In this document: piece by piece, positions 21,640-34,800 of the stretch | Layout of the letters: each line of letters begins with the position of its first letter | How positions within the stretch are numbered: position 1 is the stretch's first letter | From: Spirometra erinaceieuropaei | Lineage: Eukaryota; Platyhelminthes; Cestoda; Diphyllobothriidea; Diphyllobothriidae | NCBI GenBank assembly: GCA_902702965.1 | Contig: CACRXP010000432.1 | Coordinates: 354,324-418,323, forward strand | Direction of reading: 5' to 3' | Length of the DNA stretch: 64,000 bases | Notes under the pieces: model-generated | What the model saw: only the letters and a program-made list of their open reading frames with translations | The model's database searches: none | Told to the model about the DNA's origin: nothing | Position numbers and translations under genes: made by a program

Positions 21640-22190
21640 ATCGCGGTAGTCCACGAAGTATTAGTAAAATATACTTGTGATATGCGCGAGGTCAAAAATG
21701 ACAAGAATGTTGATTTGACGTTGGGGTAGCATTGATGCGCGACTGGGAGGAAATTGCGTAGCTTGGCGAGGCAATCGTGATTATTGATGAACAGTAGATT
21801 TTAAATGACCACCATAAGCGAATTTTAGGCAGTCTGCTTGTATGACCGATACATCATATCAGTATGAATAGATCGTCGATGGTATATGTGACGACATATA
21901 TTTCCGTACATTTGTCTACCGACTCTCCTGTCAACCGTCATGTTAATTTGTCTCAGGATTTGCGAATTTCGTTTACGGCACAATCGCGATCGTAAAATAT
22001 ATCCGCGTCCGACGAAGGTAGGAGCGAATTGGTTAACAACAAAATGCGGGTCGGCCGCAGCCGCACATAAAGCCTTCGAGAAACGGGCTTTAAGCGAATT
22101 GAGCCACGCATGGAGGGTTGTGCCTATGATTTCCCTAACTCTGTAAATAGGTACACAAAGTAACTACTTGAAACGTCGGAACTCTTATAC
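21640..22190 (+). pseudogene. SHAWR-motif exon and upstream frame, plus-strand copy
   Basis: Inverted relative to 20.13-20.56 kb. An exon-like frame starts after an acceptor-like TTGTCTCAG (ends 21956) and reads ICEFRLRHN, PTKVGANWLTT, AHKAFEKRALSELSHAWR and MISLTL, then TAA. The minus-strand homologue at 57568-57373 has the same acceptor, phase and spacing (PTWIGALPV, TAFEWQAPNEMSHAWR, MSSLTL) and stays open. Upstream, at 21.69 kb, the peptide DMREVKNDKNVDL recurs at 56.66, 57.87 and 20.43 kb (rc). The family is unknown. Confidence 0.35.
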
Positions 22191-22199
22191 ACCCCTAAC

Positions 22200-23032
22200 G
22201 GTTAATGCCTACTGTTATTGTTGTATGCCACGCGCATTTTCACAACTATAGGCACAGCGTTATAAATATCGTTTAAAAACTGAAAATGCAATTCTGCCAG
22301 TCGACGACTAAACATCCCATTTCTGTCATGATATAGTTTGCATATAATTATTCGACCTACTTGTTGCACTGTTTAGGCCTGCTTCAATGTTTCATGCCCA
22401 TCTCACGAATCCATTTGCCACAGACACACTTATTTAATATTGGGAGATTCGCATTCGAGGAACTGGGATTGGTTACATTTGTCGAACGTAGATCTTCATG
22501 TCATCTGCAGAGTACGTTAGCATGTTTTTGTAGGGACTAAAATCGTTAAATTCTTTAGCAAATATTTATAAACCCACCTGCGGCACTTTATGCCAAAATG
22601 TCGTATATGTGGTCATTTCGCTTGCGCTTTATCATATTTCCGTCAATATACGATAAACCGATTAAACCAACGTCCACTCACACATTTCGGCTTCATTTAG
22701 CCTGGTTAGTAAAATAATTGCGTTGAAGTTGCATTTGAACACATTTTGACCAAGCATTATAGGCGATTTTTGTCTTATAAATGTGCCTATACTGTCAAGC
22801 TCAGATTTTCTACGCCACAAGGTCCTTCAAGTCGTATATTACATCTAACAGGCAAGGCCTTCGTGAGAGAATAAACAGGATTACCATCGTAATAAAAATA
22901 GACTGCATAACTCATTTGTTATTCTGCCTACAATTTCTTCTTTCTCCTCTTATTCTCTTTTTCTTTCTCTTGCTGAAATAACTGCGAATAATTAGGGTAT
23001 GCATGCCTATCAAAGCACATTAATGCCTGTGG
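22200..23032 (+). repeat. Block R fragment (like 17.63-17.80 kb) with unassigned flanks
   Basis: 22.48-22.65 kb matches 17.63-17.80 kb (cgaacgtagatc.t...agttcatct/cagagt.cgtta, then the gcactttaagcc-like region). The sequence on either side holds only short frames and nothing I recognise. Confidence 0.45.
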
Positions 23033-23148
23033 TTGTCGAAAAAAACCCATGTTCTAATCACGATGCGCATTTCTTTAATACAATTGTGTCTTTTTAGTGT
23101 CTATTATGTCGTAACGACAAAGAAACGCTTTACTATGATCCGTGGGTT

Positions 23149-23875
23149 AATAACTGCTTTGCGAGATCGTGTCCAACACTTTTTTCATAAGTCTTTCTCT
23201 GATCATATAATTGATATTCATCTAGCTATAAGGAAATCGGCTTCCTTTTGTTACAGTTAGGTCAATATTCATCACTCACAGTTCGCCGAAACATTTATTT
23301 ATTCTGAGATGGAGTTATCGAAATGTGTGCATTGAGTCTAAGAATCCTGATCCTTGTTGTGCATTAAGCATCATTCTTACTCTTAAGAATTCTGAAATCT
23401 TTTATCCGTTGTTTGCTGTCTGGCAATCCTTAAGCTTGCCGAACGAGTTGTGTCATGTATTGCAAGGCTGTTCCCTGCCAGTTGGCTTCCAACCTCTTAT
23501 CATTTTTATATTAAGAAAACCGTAGTACCGTTGAGAATATCGTTATTGTTGTCCATTCTGCACTAAGAGAACGTGATACAGATTGCGGTGCATGCATATG
23601 CAGATTTTGTTAATTTCCCATCCGCCATTTATATAATGCAACGCCATCCTGCCCCTACCAACGATTTCGTCTGCGACTCTGGAGTCGTGATCATATCTGG
23701 GATCAGAAATTACCTTGGCAACGGCAACGCAAGAGGAAACACAATCATGTGTCAGTAAACTGTGGATTATGTCATATGGAGATTTATCTTGGCATGTATT
23801 TGCAAGACGTAGCAGAAATTACGCTGCCGACAAGGACTGACTCCCAGGAACTAACAACATAACTCATAATCTTTT
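23149..23875 (+). pseudogene. Block R opposite-strand frames, 23 kb copy
   Basis: Plus-strand counterpart of 18790-19535 (-). RVQHFFHKSFSDHIID and AIRKSASFCYS (stop), HHSQFAETFIYSEMELSKC, then PDPCCALSIILTLKNSE through GCSLPVGFQPLIIFILRKP (open 23325-23525), AVHAYADFVNFPSAIYIM (23576 on) and VNCGLCHMEIYLGMYLQDVA, TLPTRTDSQELTT before TAA near 23860. This copy shows the last segment running cleanly to a stop codon, which may mark the true C-terminus of the family. Confidence 0.4.
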
Positions 23876-26640
23876 ATTTTGTGAAGTTTACTTTTTGTTT
23901 ATTATTGCACTAATACTTGGATTTTCGTTGTTGTAAATTAACATAGGGTAGGAGTTTCGGCATAAATCCAGGACAACGCAGTGCTCGCTTTCATTTCTTT
24001 AGCTAACTCTTAAGTTTTTTACCCGCCTTCCAAACTCCCTTTATCATAAAATTTCAGATGATATTACTTTACTCCATACAGCCAATTTCTCTAACCCTAC
24101 AAGTAAAAATTTTCGGTCATTTTCAATGGCTGTGGTGTTCTTTAAGGCTTCATTATATATTTTTATTCGTATGTTTTCCTACTGTTTATGTAAAAAGCAA
24201 CGAACGACTTTCTATTAATAAGATAACCCGATGATTTTGCCGTTCACCACCATCTTGAAAATGGCCTTCGTAAATGATGTATCCACTGCCAGTTACATGC
24301 GTTTAACTATTACACGAAGTCGTTTATTTCCCCTCGCAAGTAAGACCCTTTTCATGGAAATCAGTGAACCTCTTTACGAAATATGGCGCTTTCGTTCTAA
24401 ACATACGCCTCAACCCTAGGTGTGGTGATTTGTACACTCCTTCATTCTTCTTGTCTTCTCCATTACTGTCCTGCAGCTTTTGCTTTTTTGCTATAGCCTA
24501 TATTTATATGACATCTAGCCGTACGAATGCTCACATCGGTTGCCAACCTTATTTTCAATCTTATCATGCAACTGCACCGTTAAGCGGTTAGGCAAATTGC
24601 AGGTCGAATTTCCAGATAATTTCCTTGAATGCCTTTTTCAATACGCGCCGTGGGTTTCAACATATGACGTTCATCTGCATAGCGAAATCCTGTATCGCCG
24701 GTCTTGACACGTTATTAAATGTGTTAAAAGACAAACATATTGAACCTAACACCACATCTGACCACGCGGTTGTGATTTCTTTCAGTTAAAGCTATTGGAG
24801 ATTGAATAACTTGGCTTTTAGACTTTTCATTGAGGAAAATAACTTTTACCAAATTTTTTACCGTGATATTTTACCAAATGGCAGTATGGGATATTGAATT
24901 GTCAAACACGTATCCCACAGTAAGAGATTATACTTTTTAAACTCATTTGTCAACTGAGTGACCCTCGGTAGATATATATTCGTTCTCATTCCTTTTATAC
25001 AACTAAAGCGTTAACTCTGACGTTTAAAACCCCGACGGAATATTGCCAGAAAATGTCCAAATATTCTTGTTGACTGAACAAAAATTATTTAAAACAGCAA
25101 GCTGCATTGCGATATATCACCTTTTCAAATATTTCGACGCCTCTGAATTTATGATTATGTGTTTGATAGGAAAGAGATCGCGCATGTAAAAGCCATATGC
25201 TCACTTAAACCGAATGAAGCTTGCGTATACACTTCTCTAGTGACTCTTTCTGTTCTGTAAACGAGATGTTAGCAGTTAGGTTGCTGATCTTGCATAAGTC
25301 TTGTCCCGAATAGTATGCGTTGAAAGAAGATACGCATGCACTAGCATATGGGACGCTTGCCTTACGGGTTTTTAATGAGCTTACGCGGGTATCTGCGTTT
25401 TTGTGCCTCGAAATGTTCCGTATAATCTTCATAAAACGTCCTTAAAGGTTTCGGCACAGAATTAAATCATCCCCTATGAAAAGAACAGTTTGCCTTTTTA
25501 CCCAAGTACCATTAGTTGGAATGCACTTTATGTTTCTTACATGTACACGTTAAACTAAGTCAGAATTTCGCATGGCAACATTTGCTTCATGACATAACGT
25601 GTTGCAGTATCCTTGCGTAGAAGTATTGCTTATATTGCTATTCAAAAAAGCCGGGAAGCATAACTCAAAAACGACCAGTACTTGCCACCCAAACCAGCTT
25701 TATATAATGTTTTGAATTGTTAGCATTTTTTGTAAATTTAAAATGCATCGCTGCTAGGTCTGAATGTGTGTGCAGTGAATTTAACCTGCCCACGAACATT
25801 TATGTGTCGTAATGGAGCGAACGTTTTTTCTTGAGGTCAGCTGCAAGCATAAGACCGTATTTCAGGCTAATTAAATCCTGCATTTAAATTTCACTTACCG
25901 GTCCTAACTGCGCGCATACTTATGATTATGTTCTGCTTGTAGCATATGCTTTATGCTAAATTAACAAAATAAATAGCACAATCGTCTTATTTCAATTGTA
26001 AATAAAAGATCGAGATAACGTACATGTATTCGGCTACATTTAAATATCTGTTATTTATTATTTCCTTAACCCTATCCGTCCCATACAAGAAATTATGATT
26101 ATGAACGAAACTGAGTAAGCCTTCTTTTCATGTGCTATTGTTTTTTTCCTTATAACCTCAAAATTGGAAATTCTGAAAAGCAACTAACTGATCCCTTATA
26201 ATTGGTGTCGTCATTTGTTTATTAAGGACGCGTCTAGAGACTCGAAAACAACCAATATCAAGCACACAATCAACAATCATTTAAAAAGCAATTTTGTTCA
26301 AGAAGTTTATGAAGCAGAATATTTGACAATGCACTTTGAATTTGTCAGGATATCATGCACTATCATAAATGCTGCATAAACATCCAGGACTTCGCAAAGG
26401 TTTTGCAAAATTCAAACCCTGTTTTGAAGCGTACGCTGTTGCTAAAAGCACCTCCGAATTACTTTATCCGGTATAATGCTTAGGGGTTGTAGTGTTCTGA
26501 AGCAAAAAAAACCTTACAGTTGATGTTCTACACTATGAGTTTTGGATAGACATGCTTGTGTCTGCAATTTTTAAACGAATACTTCTACACTAAATATTCT
26601 GCTGCTGTTACTTAGTACTTGATTCCAACCAACAGACTGA
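23876..26640 (-). repeat. Reverse block R pieces and duplicate of 9.99-11.1 kb
   Basis: 24.05-24.23 kb and 25.00-25.29 kb match block R in reverse orientation (compare 59.2 and 60.5 kb). 24.64-24.93 and 25.90-26.64 kb match 10.12-11.10 kb. Short frames only; no recognised gene. Confidence 0.55.
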
Positions 26641-27589
26641 CGAATTAAAATATGCATTTCTATCCTTATCCCACTCACTATTTTCACTGCAAAATTAAAC
26701 TGCGTTTCAAGTGTGCCTTGTTTTTTGCTATGTTAAACCGATTCGGTGATTGAAGTCATGTATTTCCGAACATAGCGTTATACTTTAAAATATTGATCAG
26801 AATACCATATGAATTTAAAATTGCGCTGTCAGCAACACATTTCCCTGATAACCGTTTTATCATAACTCGCTTTCTGTTTATTAACTAAGCCCGTTTAACA
26901 ACCATAAATGTCCAAAATACTTACTTCGTAGCATGTTCTTGCGAAAGAGTCCGAAGTAATCTGAGAAAAGAAAAATAATTATACGGTAAACTTGGCAAGT
27001 TCGTCAGTCTACGACGACTATTCAACAGTTGTGTGCACTTATGTGGACGACAGCAATATTCGATAATTGTTCGTGAATGAAGACATTTGAGTAAGACTGT
27101 GTATGCTAAGTGTTCGAATTAAAATTAATTGAACAAAATACGGCATGACTTCGAAAAACATTTTTTTTAATTTTCACCTAAAGTATAAAGTACCAAGCAT
27201 CGTGCATGAAATCATTACATAAGAATACGCAGACTCGGTGACAATAGTTATAAAAGAGAGAAAACATTTATTTCGCCGCGACGATTATAGGCGCATGCGC
27301 ACTCATTTTAAACATGCGGACAAATAAAAAGTTCAAAAAAAAGTGTAGGCATGCAGAATATTTGATAATGAAAAAATTGTAAGATCATGCTTGCATGCCA
27401 ATTACCATAAGATATAAGGCAGATTTCAAAGAGGATTACTGTGTAATCTACAATGCTATTAGACAAATATTATACTTGAGCAATCATTAATTATCCATTA
27501 GTATGTTCTTAAATTTGACAAATAATTCTTAGAATGTACACCATAATGCCTGACTTCGTAGGCATGCAGAGATTTATAGTTACGAAACA
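26641..27589. other. No recognised gene
   Basis: AT-rich sequence with homopolymer runs and only short frames. I see no match to the repeated blocks except weakly at its right end, where block G2 begins. Confidence 0.5.
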
Positions 27590-29004
27590 GTAAGTTTAAA
27601 CTAGGTTTCTCAAAACGACCCTGGTCGGTTTCTGACCAACGGTTTTTATGATGATTTATATCCATAAGCAAGCGCTCTGCGGATAATACGCAGATGTTGA
27701 TGATACATGCCCCTATAAAATTAGTTGGCTTACTTACGTTAAGACAAAAAAACACATATGTACGAAAGAGAAACATGCCAATTTTGTAATCCTGCTGTAT
27801 TAGACATAAAACGCTTGTACACTTAAGTGGCCAAGAAATGCGCTAACAAAGTCCTTAGTTGATGCTTAAACACCTTATGATGACGTCAGTTGCCTCTAAG
27901 CTGGTTAAGCATTTCAGCATTTAATAGCTATCCTGATAAAAATCCTTTACTTAAATCCAATCAATACGTTTGACTGGTGTCCGCAATTACTAGTCAAAAA
28001 TTGAGCTGATTATTTACCTGGTCATAACATTTTTGATATTGTGGGAGCCACCATATCATGCAACTAATACAAATGATGTTGCGATCGTCCTGCTATACAA
28101 GGAAAACACCAACTGGATTTACATTGAATACAACAACATTTGTATTTTTAAGTGGGATTGACTGCCACGAGAAGATCCGGAAGGTACAGAAAATGTTCGT
28201 CCATGCAGAGTACCATTTCCGACAAGTGGAAGTACGATCAAGAAGGGCTATTATGACACATGGAGCATTATCAGCTACACATAGTCGGCAAAAGATAATT
28301 GGACAGGCTGGCGTTCGGTTTCGTTCTAAGCCTGCACCAAGATTTCTGACGTGACGTATGAAAATATATTTTTATAATTAGTTTGACATTACTTTTATTG
28401 GAACTCAAGCACGCTATGCAATGTAAGGCAAAATGCGATGTCGCACCCCAAGTCCGTACATAGAAAGACGTGTTTTAGTGACAGTCGACATAGTCGGCCA
28501 CGGATATAGCGGTTAAATTATAAGTCGCGTTTTCAAGAGTGCAAGATTGCATACTGCTATTTTGTGTTTATAAAGACGCTCTTCCTACCAGTGCACAATT
28601 TTAAATGGTGGATTGTTGAGCGCTTAGAAGGCAATGACATGCGCCTTGGTAGTAGTTGAAGAAAACTGTTTAAGACATCCAGCATTATGCACAACCGTTT
28701 TCGAACGTGGAAGCCGTGAAAGCAGACATAAGGCTTATCAGGTTTATCTTAAAGAACCGTCAATAGTAAACTGCCTTTATTTTTGATTCTAGGCTTCGTT
28801 CGCAATATGTTTGAGGAAGGCTCTGAAAGCCAGCTCTATATTTTGACACGACCTGTATCTCGTAAGCGCGACCTACTACAGCATTCTGCGTGTCAGGCTT
28901 TGTTTCCAGCAAGAAGGGGACGAATTATTCTGCCAGTTACATTTTTACAACGTCCAATTAATTTGGCTTAACTTTGGCAGCGCCGCTTGTTGTAATCCAT
29001 GCAC
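27590..29004 (+). repeat. Block G2 upstream region
   Basis: Matches 3.84-4.60 kb (+), the downstream half matching 50.27-50.79 kb (-). Strongest shared pieces: cctactacagcattctgcg (28881 on) and the agcgccgc motif (28978) just before the TATA box. 28783-28971 is an open frame (LLQHSACQALFPARRGR) whose frame is partly kept in the other copies, but it precedes the TATA box and may be non-coding. Confidence 0.6.
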
Positions 29005-29010
29005 TATAAA
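29005..29010 (+). promoter_or_regulatory. TATA box of G gene copy 2
   Basis: TATAAA in gcactataaacataggtga, 47 bases upstream of the ATG at 29052. The word and spacing are kept in copies 1 and 3, with an agcgccgc motif about 25-30 bases further upstream. Confidence 0.55.
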
Positions 29011-29051
29011 CATAGGTGAACAACTATTATTCTCCTGGATCTACGGGATTG

Positions 29052-30906
29052 ATGGGACTGTTGTCGACATTGGTATTTTTTATTTGGCCTGTGATATGCG
29101 TCAACGGCTGCAGACATTCTGAGGGTAATGTTGTGCTATTCTTTACAGCTATTGTAAAGTTTGCGTTAATCTACAATCTTCAATAGTTTCAGTCAATTAT
29201 GGATGGCATAAAAACTTTAAATTGATCATAAACTTCTAAAGAAGATGTGCGTTTGAAAAACATACACACGACAATAAGATGGACTTTATTTTACCCCACC
29301 CATTGCAGTACTTTTCTAAAGACTCGCAAACACGTCTTTATAGTTCGTCATGATTGAAGGTTTTTATAATGTGTTCGATAAGTAAAATAGGGTTTTGGGA
29401 CATGTCTTGCAAAAAATATTAAACAAGTGTTTTACATTGCGCAAGCACATATTCCATCTTTATAGAATAATTCAGCTTGAAAGGCAAAGCCGTATTAAGT
29501 GGCCAAAGCTGTTATTGACGGACGTAGCACAAAATGTCCAATGGGCAAGAATGCTACAGTAAGAGGAAGCTAATTTCTAATAGTTATATAACTTAATTAA
29601 AAGTATCCTATGTGTGACTTCAGATAGTCCAATGTCCGATAGACTAATTGGATATAGAAATGCTCCATAATCAACAAACAACGGTCACTTCTCCGACAAA
29701 AATTAAAACTATATATTACGGATATTTAAAAGCCGTATATTTGTATATCTTATGTTACAAAATAGAACGCTTATTATAACCGTTTAAACTTCTACTAGTA
29801 TATACAGTATCTACAATTGCCCTTGTCATACCCGGTTTTCCAATTCTAGTGAAACCTCCTCGTAAAAATCAGCCTGATCAGTGTGGTTTCCTAATCTGAC
29901 ATCGTTATGTAGAATGATTGGCGTTAAAATTAACCTGAACATGTAAGATGCATTTTATAATTAAAATACATATCCGTCGTATTTTGTAGAGTCAACGACG
30001 TGCAAAAAAGATGGCATGGACCATTACTATCTGCTTCAACGAATTCCGTCGGGCATTTGGAGTATATACCATAGTCCAAACTCCTACACTCGTATGCGCA
30101 TGAAAGTGTCAGACAAACCTTTCATCACCGGCTGTCCTCGGTTAAATATTCAGCCGAGTATTAACATAACGATTGAGTGTCAAGTTTACTTTCGGTATAT
30201 CAGGTATTCCTTAGAGAATTCGGTAGGTTTACAAAAATAAGCATAGCTCTTGTGTGCGAGTGAAATAGCTTTTATGACCTTTCTCACAATTACGTAAAAT
30301 ATATTGCATTTAGTGGACAAAAGTAGATTTTTTATTGTATACTTATTAAGTGAAATGCTACATCCGCATTGGAAAATTTATATTTTTTACTTTATAACCA
30401 ATACAAAACGGTAGTTATATTGGGTACCTGAGCTACTGAAATAATAACAAAAAATACTTTTTCAATTTGCTTGAATAAATTACATTTTCATTTACAACAT
30501 GGGCTTGTGGAGTGCAATTAATAACGATATGTAATTTGCTTAGAATTTGGAAGGATGTTCGCCGACATCCTACGAGCCGCTCATGAAAGAAATGACCGTG
30601 GATATTCAAGTAAAGCACATCTATGCTCTGGCTACATTTGAGTACCGTGAAGAATGCGGCCTGATTTGGAACAACTTCCGGTTGCGTCTTGTTGATATCA
30701 ACTTTCGCAATCTGGAAGCGGCTGTCTCCCGTATATCTTCAACAATAACTGGAGGCCCTCTTAGTTGTACCGCCAAAGCATCCATGTCACACCTGCCAGC
30801 TTATACAAAAGCAGCACTCCGTAGCAGGCCATCACCTAGCTGTGCTTATGCAAATCTACGTGTCCCTCTCTCCTCTACCTACGGAAAAACTTGTCTAGAA
30901 ATATAG
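29052..30906 (+). CDS. Unrecognised secreted cysteine-containing protein, three exons, intact (G gene copy 2)
   Basis: Exons 29052-29124, 29990-30222 and 30544-30906 join to 222 codons without stops. Exon 1 is a signal peptide (MGLLSTLVFFIWPVICVNG, then CRHSE). Intron 1 (GTAATG..TTGTAG) is in phase 1, intron 2 (GTAGGT..GCTTAG) in phase 0; the phases fit at both joins. The mature part has nine cysteines (20, 29, 73, 88, 107, 140, 177, 202, 219), a possible N-glycosylation site at N83 (NIT) and no second hydrophobic segment, so I infer a secreted disulfide-bonded protein. Exon 2 includes HYYLLQRIPSGIW and TIECQVYFRYIRYSL; exon 3 starts NLEGCSPTS and ends TCLEI. Exons, splice sites and the TAG stop recur in three damaged copies (4657-13028, 50218-48106, 55302-56184). 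I do not recognise the family and assign no function. Confidence 0.7.
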
Positions 30907-31859
30907 ACCTGGTCGCAATTGCAATCTTGGTTTTTCTATAACTACCAATACACGTTTTCAACTAGTTCATCCCCTTTGATATTTCCACAGAATATGAATC
31001 GACGATCAGTCTAATTTATGGAGTTTAACATTGAAGGTTATTTGGATTAAACAGATTATGAGGCTATGCATGATAAAGGATATATATTGTCAAGTAGCTT
31101 CTGCATGCAGCGATGTACGCTAGTGAGAAGAGGACAAGTCCATGTGAGCAATATTTGCGCATGATCAAAGGGAACTAAGCATTTTGGTAAGGTAGCATGG
31201 CATACCGCTGCATTTTCTTAAATTATAAAGTAGCAAGTTATGAGCCTACCCAGTAATGTCGCGACTATCAACATGAAAAATTATTGTGCACCTGTCAAAA
31301 CCGAATGACAATTATCGCCGTATTGGTTAAATAAAGATACTAATAAACGGTTCTGATGCGCTACCACGAAAACCCATTATATCACATAACGGTAGGGCAA
31401 AAGTGATAAACTTTGATGGAATTTATTAAGAGAGTATTCCTTGAGTTAACAGTAAGGATATCACAGGAATAGGTTCACATAATGCGAAAATTACTGAAGC
31501 TAAGTAAGGGTAAAAGTGTGCCAATTACGACGCACGCATGTCAGAAATGTAGTGGTCCCGTTATGTCGTCCGAGTCATGTATATCATATACGGAAGTTGC
31601 AAATAGTGTCCATTATGTCGCTTATTCGGAGTTCACTACGACGTCACAGCGCACTCGCGTTCCGTTGTCAACCCTTGTCAGCCCAATAAATTCTGCGTTC
31701 CTATGTCTCCCTTCTTCCTTCTCAGCCACTTTCCGAGATATAAACTTCGCTTGGAAATCCGAGACGCTATGCCGACATGCAGCAACTGCACACTTCGCAT
31801 TTTTGCGCGCCACGTACGCATACCATGACCATTTGTATATGTTTGGTTTAGATGACTGC

Positions 31860-34800
31860 TAAAAAATTACCTGCTAAACGTGAGGACAGCGCTGTTAGAC
31901 ACACTGTCACTCGGGAGAGCAGACGAAACACGAAAGTTCTCCGAATTTAGGAAACAAATGTTTTTTCCTCCTGATTTTTCGAAATCATCCGCACTACTTG
32001 TGACATTTAAATGTTGTCCCAAATGTTTATAATATTTCTTATCATCCTTTAGCACATGAGTATTTTGGTATGTCGTGAAAATTCGGCATAAAGAACCTCA
32101 GCAATGAGATCCGTTTTCCAATACAGGTATTCCGTATATAGTTGAGTAATATCGTCTTCTATGTTTTAAATTTGCTTGGGTGAAGCAGAACTAGATCAAC
32201 TTTGCTAGCTGTTGATTTATGAGGGATGATGGGTTTGATTGCATTAGGCAGCAGTAATTCTGGAGTTTCAGATAAGAAACGTCAAGTATGGTTTCAGTAA
32301 ATCTTTCTTACGTACAATTTAAAAGATTTTCCAGTGTCTATTAAGGCAGAATTGACAACTTTACTTATAGGTTGGAGCGAATATTTTGGACAAAATATAG
32401 TATAACATGTTTTCTTGTTTACATTCGATAACACTGTTATCCGCCGAAAATCGTTCGATTCCAGCTTTAACAGACTCTGCATAAAGGCAAAAAGAGAAGG
32501 ACCGCTTTACAAAGGAAATCCAAGGCAACTTACGACAGCCTGCATTCGTGTGGTGATGCCCGCCCAATCAACAGCGCTAACATTTATCTTGAGTACAAAC
32601 TTGCCTGCCTTCCCGGTCTTAGTCATAATTATATTTGCAAAAGTAATTTCCGGCAAGTATATGCATACTTCAGAATGCAGCAATCTGCAGTGCTAAAGGG
32701 TGTTTTCAGTATTATGCTACATGGCCACCAAGGCCGTTTTCGCCGAGTTTTAACAAACAAGCGTTATTTGAACCTTCAAAAAAACCCTCCGTCAGATTTC
32801 TGTTTTAATTGATAAAATCCCAACAGCACATAAGGCAATGCAGTTGCGAACTATGGCGGTTTGTTCGGGTTGGTACTTTCTGCTAGACAAACCAGCCGTC
32901 GATTGCTTTTCGTAACTGCGGCACATGACAGCGGACCACGAGTAAGAAAAAATGGAGAGATTAGCTGAATCACAAAGGAAGTTTAATCATTTGTTGATCT
33001 CAAACAAACAAATCCGCTTTGCAGACGACATCCGAGGCCAGGGACGAGGGTGGGCATACGCATGGGATGGCTGCTTAATAAACATCGGCATCATTTCCCT
33101 CAAGTGCAAACTTGTCTTCCTTCCTGGATTTTGGATTAGTTCTTTTTACAAAAAAATACCTGCTAAACGTGAGGACAGCGTTGTTAGACGCTCTGTTACT
33201 CGGGAGAGCAGACGACACACGAAAACTCTCAGCATTTAGGCAATGCCTGTTTTCGTTTCTGAAATCATCCGCATTACGTGTGGCAGTTTAATGCTGTCCC
33301 AAATGTCAATAATATTGTTTTCGTACTTCTGCGCACGGGTAATATGATGTAACTTGAAACTTTGGCATACAGTCCTTCGGCAATGAAATCCGTTTTTCAA
33401 TGCAGGTATTTCAAATATAATTGGATGAAGTAGATCCAGAACAACCTTCCTAGTTGTCGATTCATTATAGATGCCCAGGGTTGTTCGTATTATGCAGTTG
33501 TACAACTGGGTGTTCAGGTACGCTACAGTAAATATCGTTTCACTACATATACATAACCTACAGTTGACAAAACTCTAGAGTGCATCACAAGGCAGAATTG
33601 ACAACTTTGCATGTAGGTTAGAACGAATATTCAGCATAATATAATGAGTTTACTTGCTTATATTCAAGAATCCTGGTATACGCAAACAACCGTAAGATCC
33701 TACAGTGATCAGACTGGGCATAATCCTTTGGTAAACTCGCACAGACAAAGGCCGCTTTGCAAAGGAAATCCAAGGCAAGTTACATAAGCCTGCATTCGTG
33801 TGGTAATGACCGCCCAATCAACAGCGGCAACCTTTTTATTACGCACAACCTTGCCTACCTTCCTATTCTTAACAATAGTTATATTTGAATAGGTAGTTTC
33901 TCGTAAATCTCTACATATTTCAGAATTCAGCAATTTGCAGTGGCTAAGCGTGTTTTCAGTATTATGCATCATGGCCACCAAACCCGTTTTCGTTGAGTTC
34001 CACCAAAACAGTGTCAATTGAAACTTTTAAGAAAAACCCTCCAATTCACTTTAGCTGACAGATTTCTGTTCTTACAAATAAAATGCCAAAAAGACTTAAG
34101 GCACAGTGGATGCGAACTTTTCTTAGGGTTGCTACATTCTGTTAGACAAACTAGTCGTCGATCGCCTTGCGTACCTGCGGCACATGACAGCGGATCACGA
34201 CTAAGAATAAGGCAGAGATTATCTGAACGAAAAAGGCTGTATAATCATTTTGTGATCTTAAACAGACAAGTTCACATTGCATACGACATCCAAGGCAAGT
34301 CATGAGGGCCGGCATACCTGTAGCGATGACTGCTCGATCGACAGCGGCATCATTTCCCTCAAGTACAAACTTGTCTCCCTTCCTGGATTTTGCCTTAGTG
34401 TTTTTTACAAAGCTAATTTCCCGAAAACCTATATCCCTTGATGATGCAGCAATCTGCAGTTTTCAGTTGTAGTAAGTGACATCTATAATATACACTCAAT
34501 TTTGTGAGATACAAAGAGAATAAAAAGATTGTGCTTCACCGCCACCAAATGTGTTTTCACCTAGATCCACCAACGTCGTGTGTCTATTATTTTTTCCACA
34601 AAATGCTCGAATTCACCTTCGCAGCCAGATTTCTGTTCTAATCTATAAAATGCCACCAAACTCTAAAGGCAACGTAGACGTTACAAATGGTGGTTTTATT
34701 TCGACTTGATAGGTTCTAATAGACAAACCAACCCTTGCTCGCATAGCAAAACTGCGGCACAAGAGAGTGAACCACAAGTGACATTAAGGGGGACATAATC

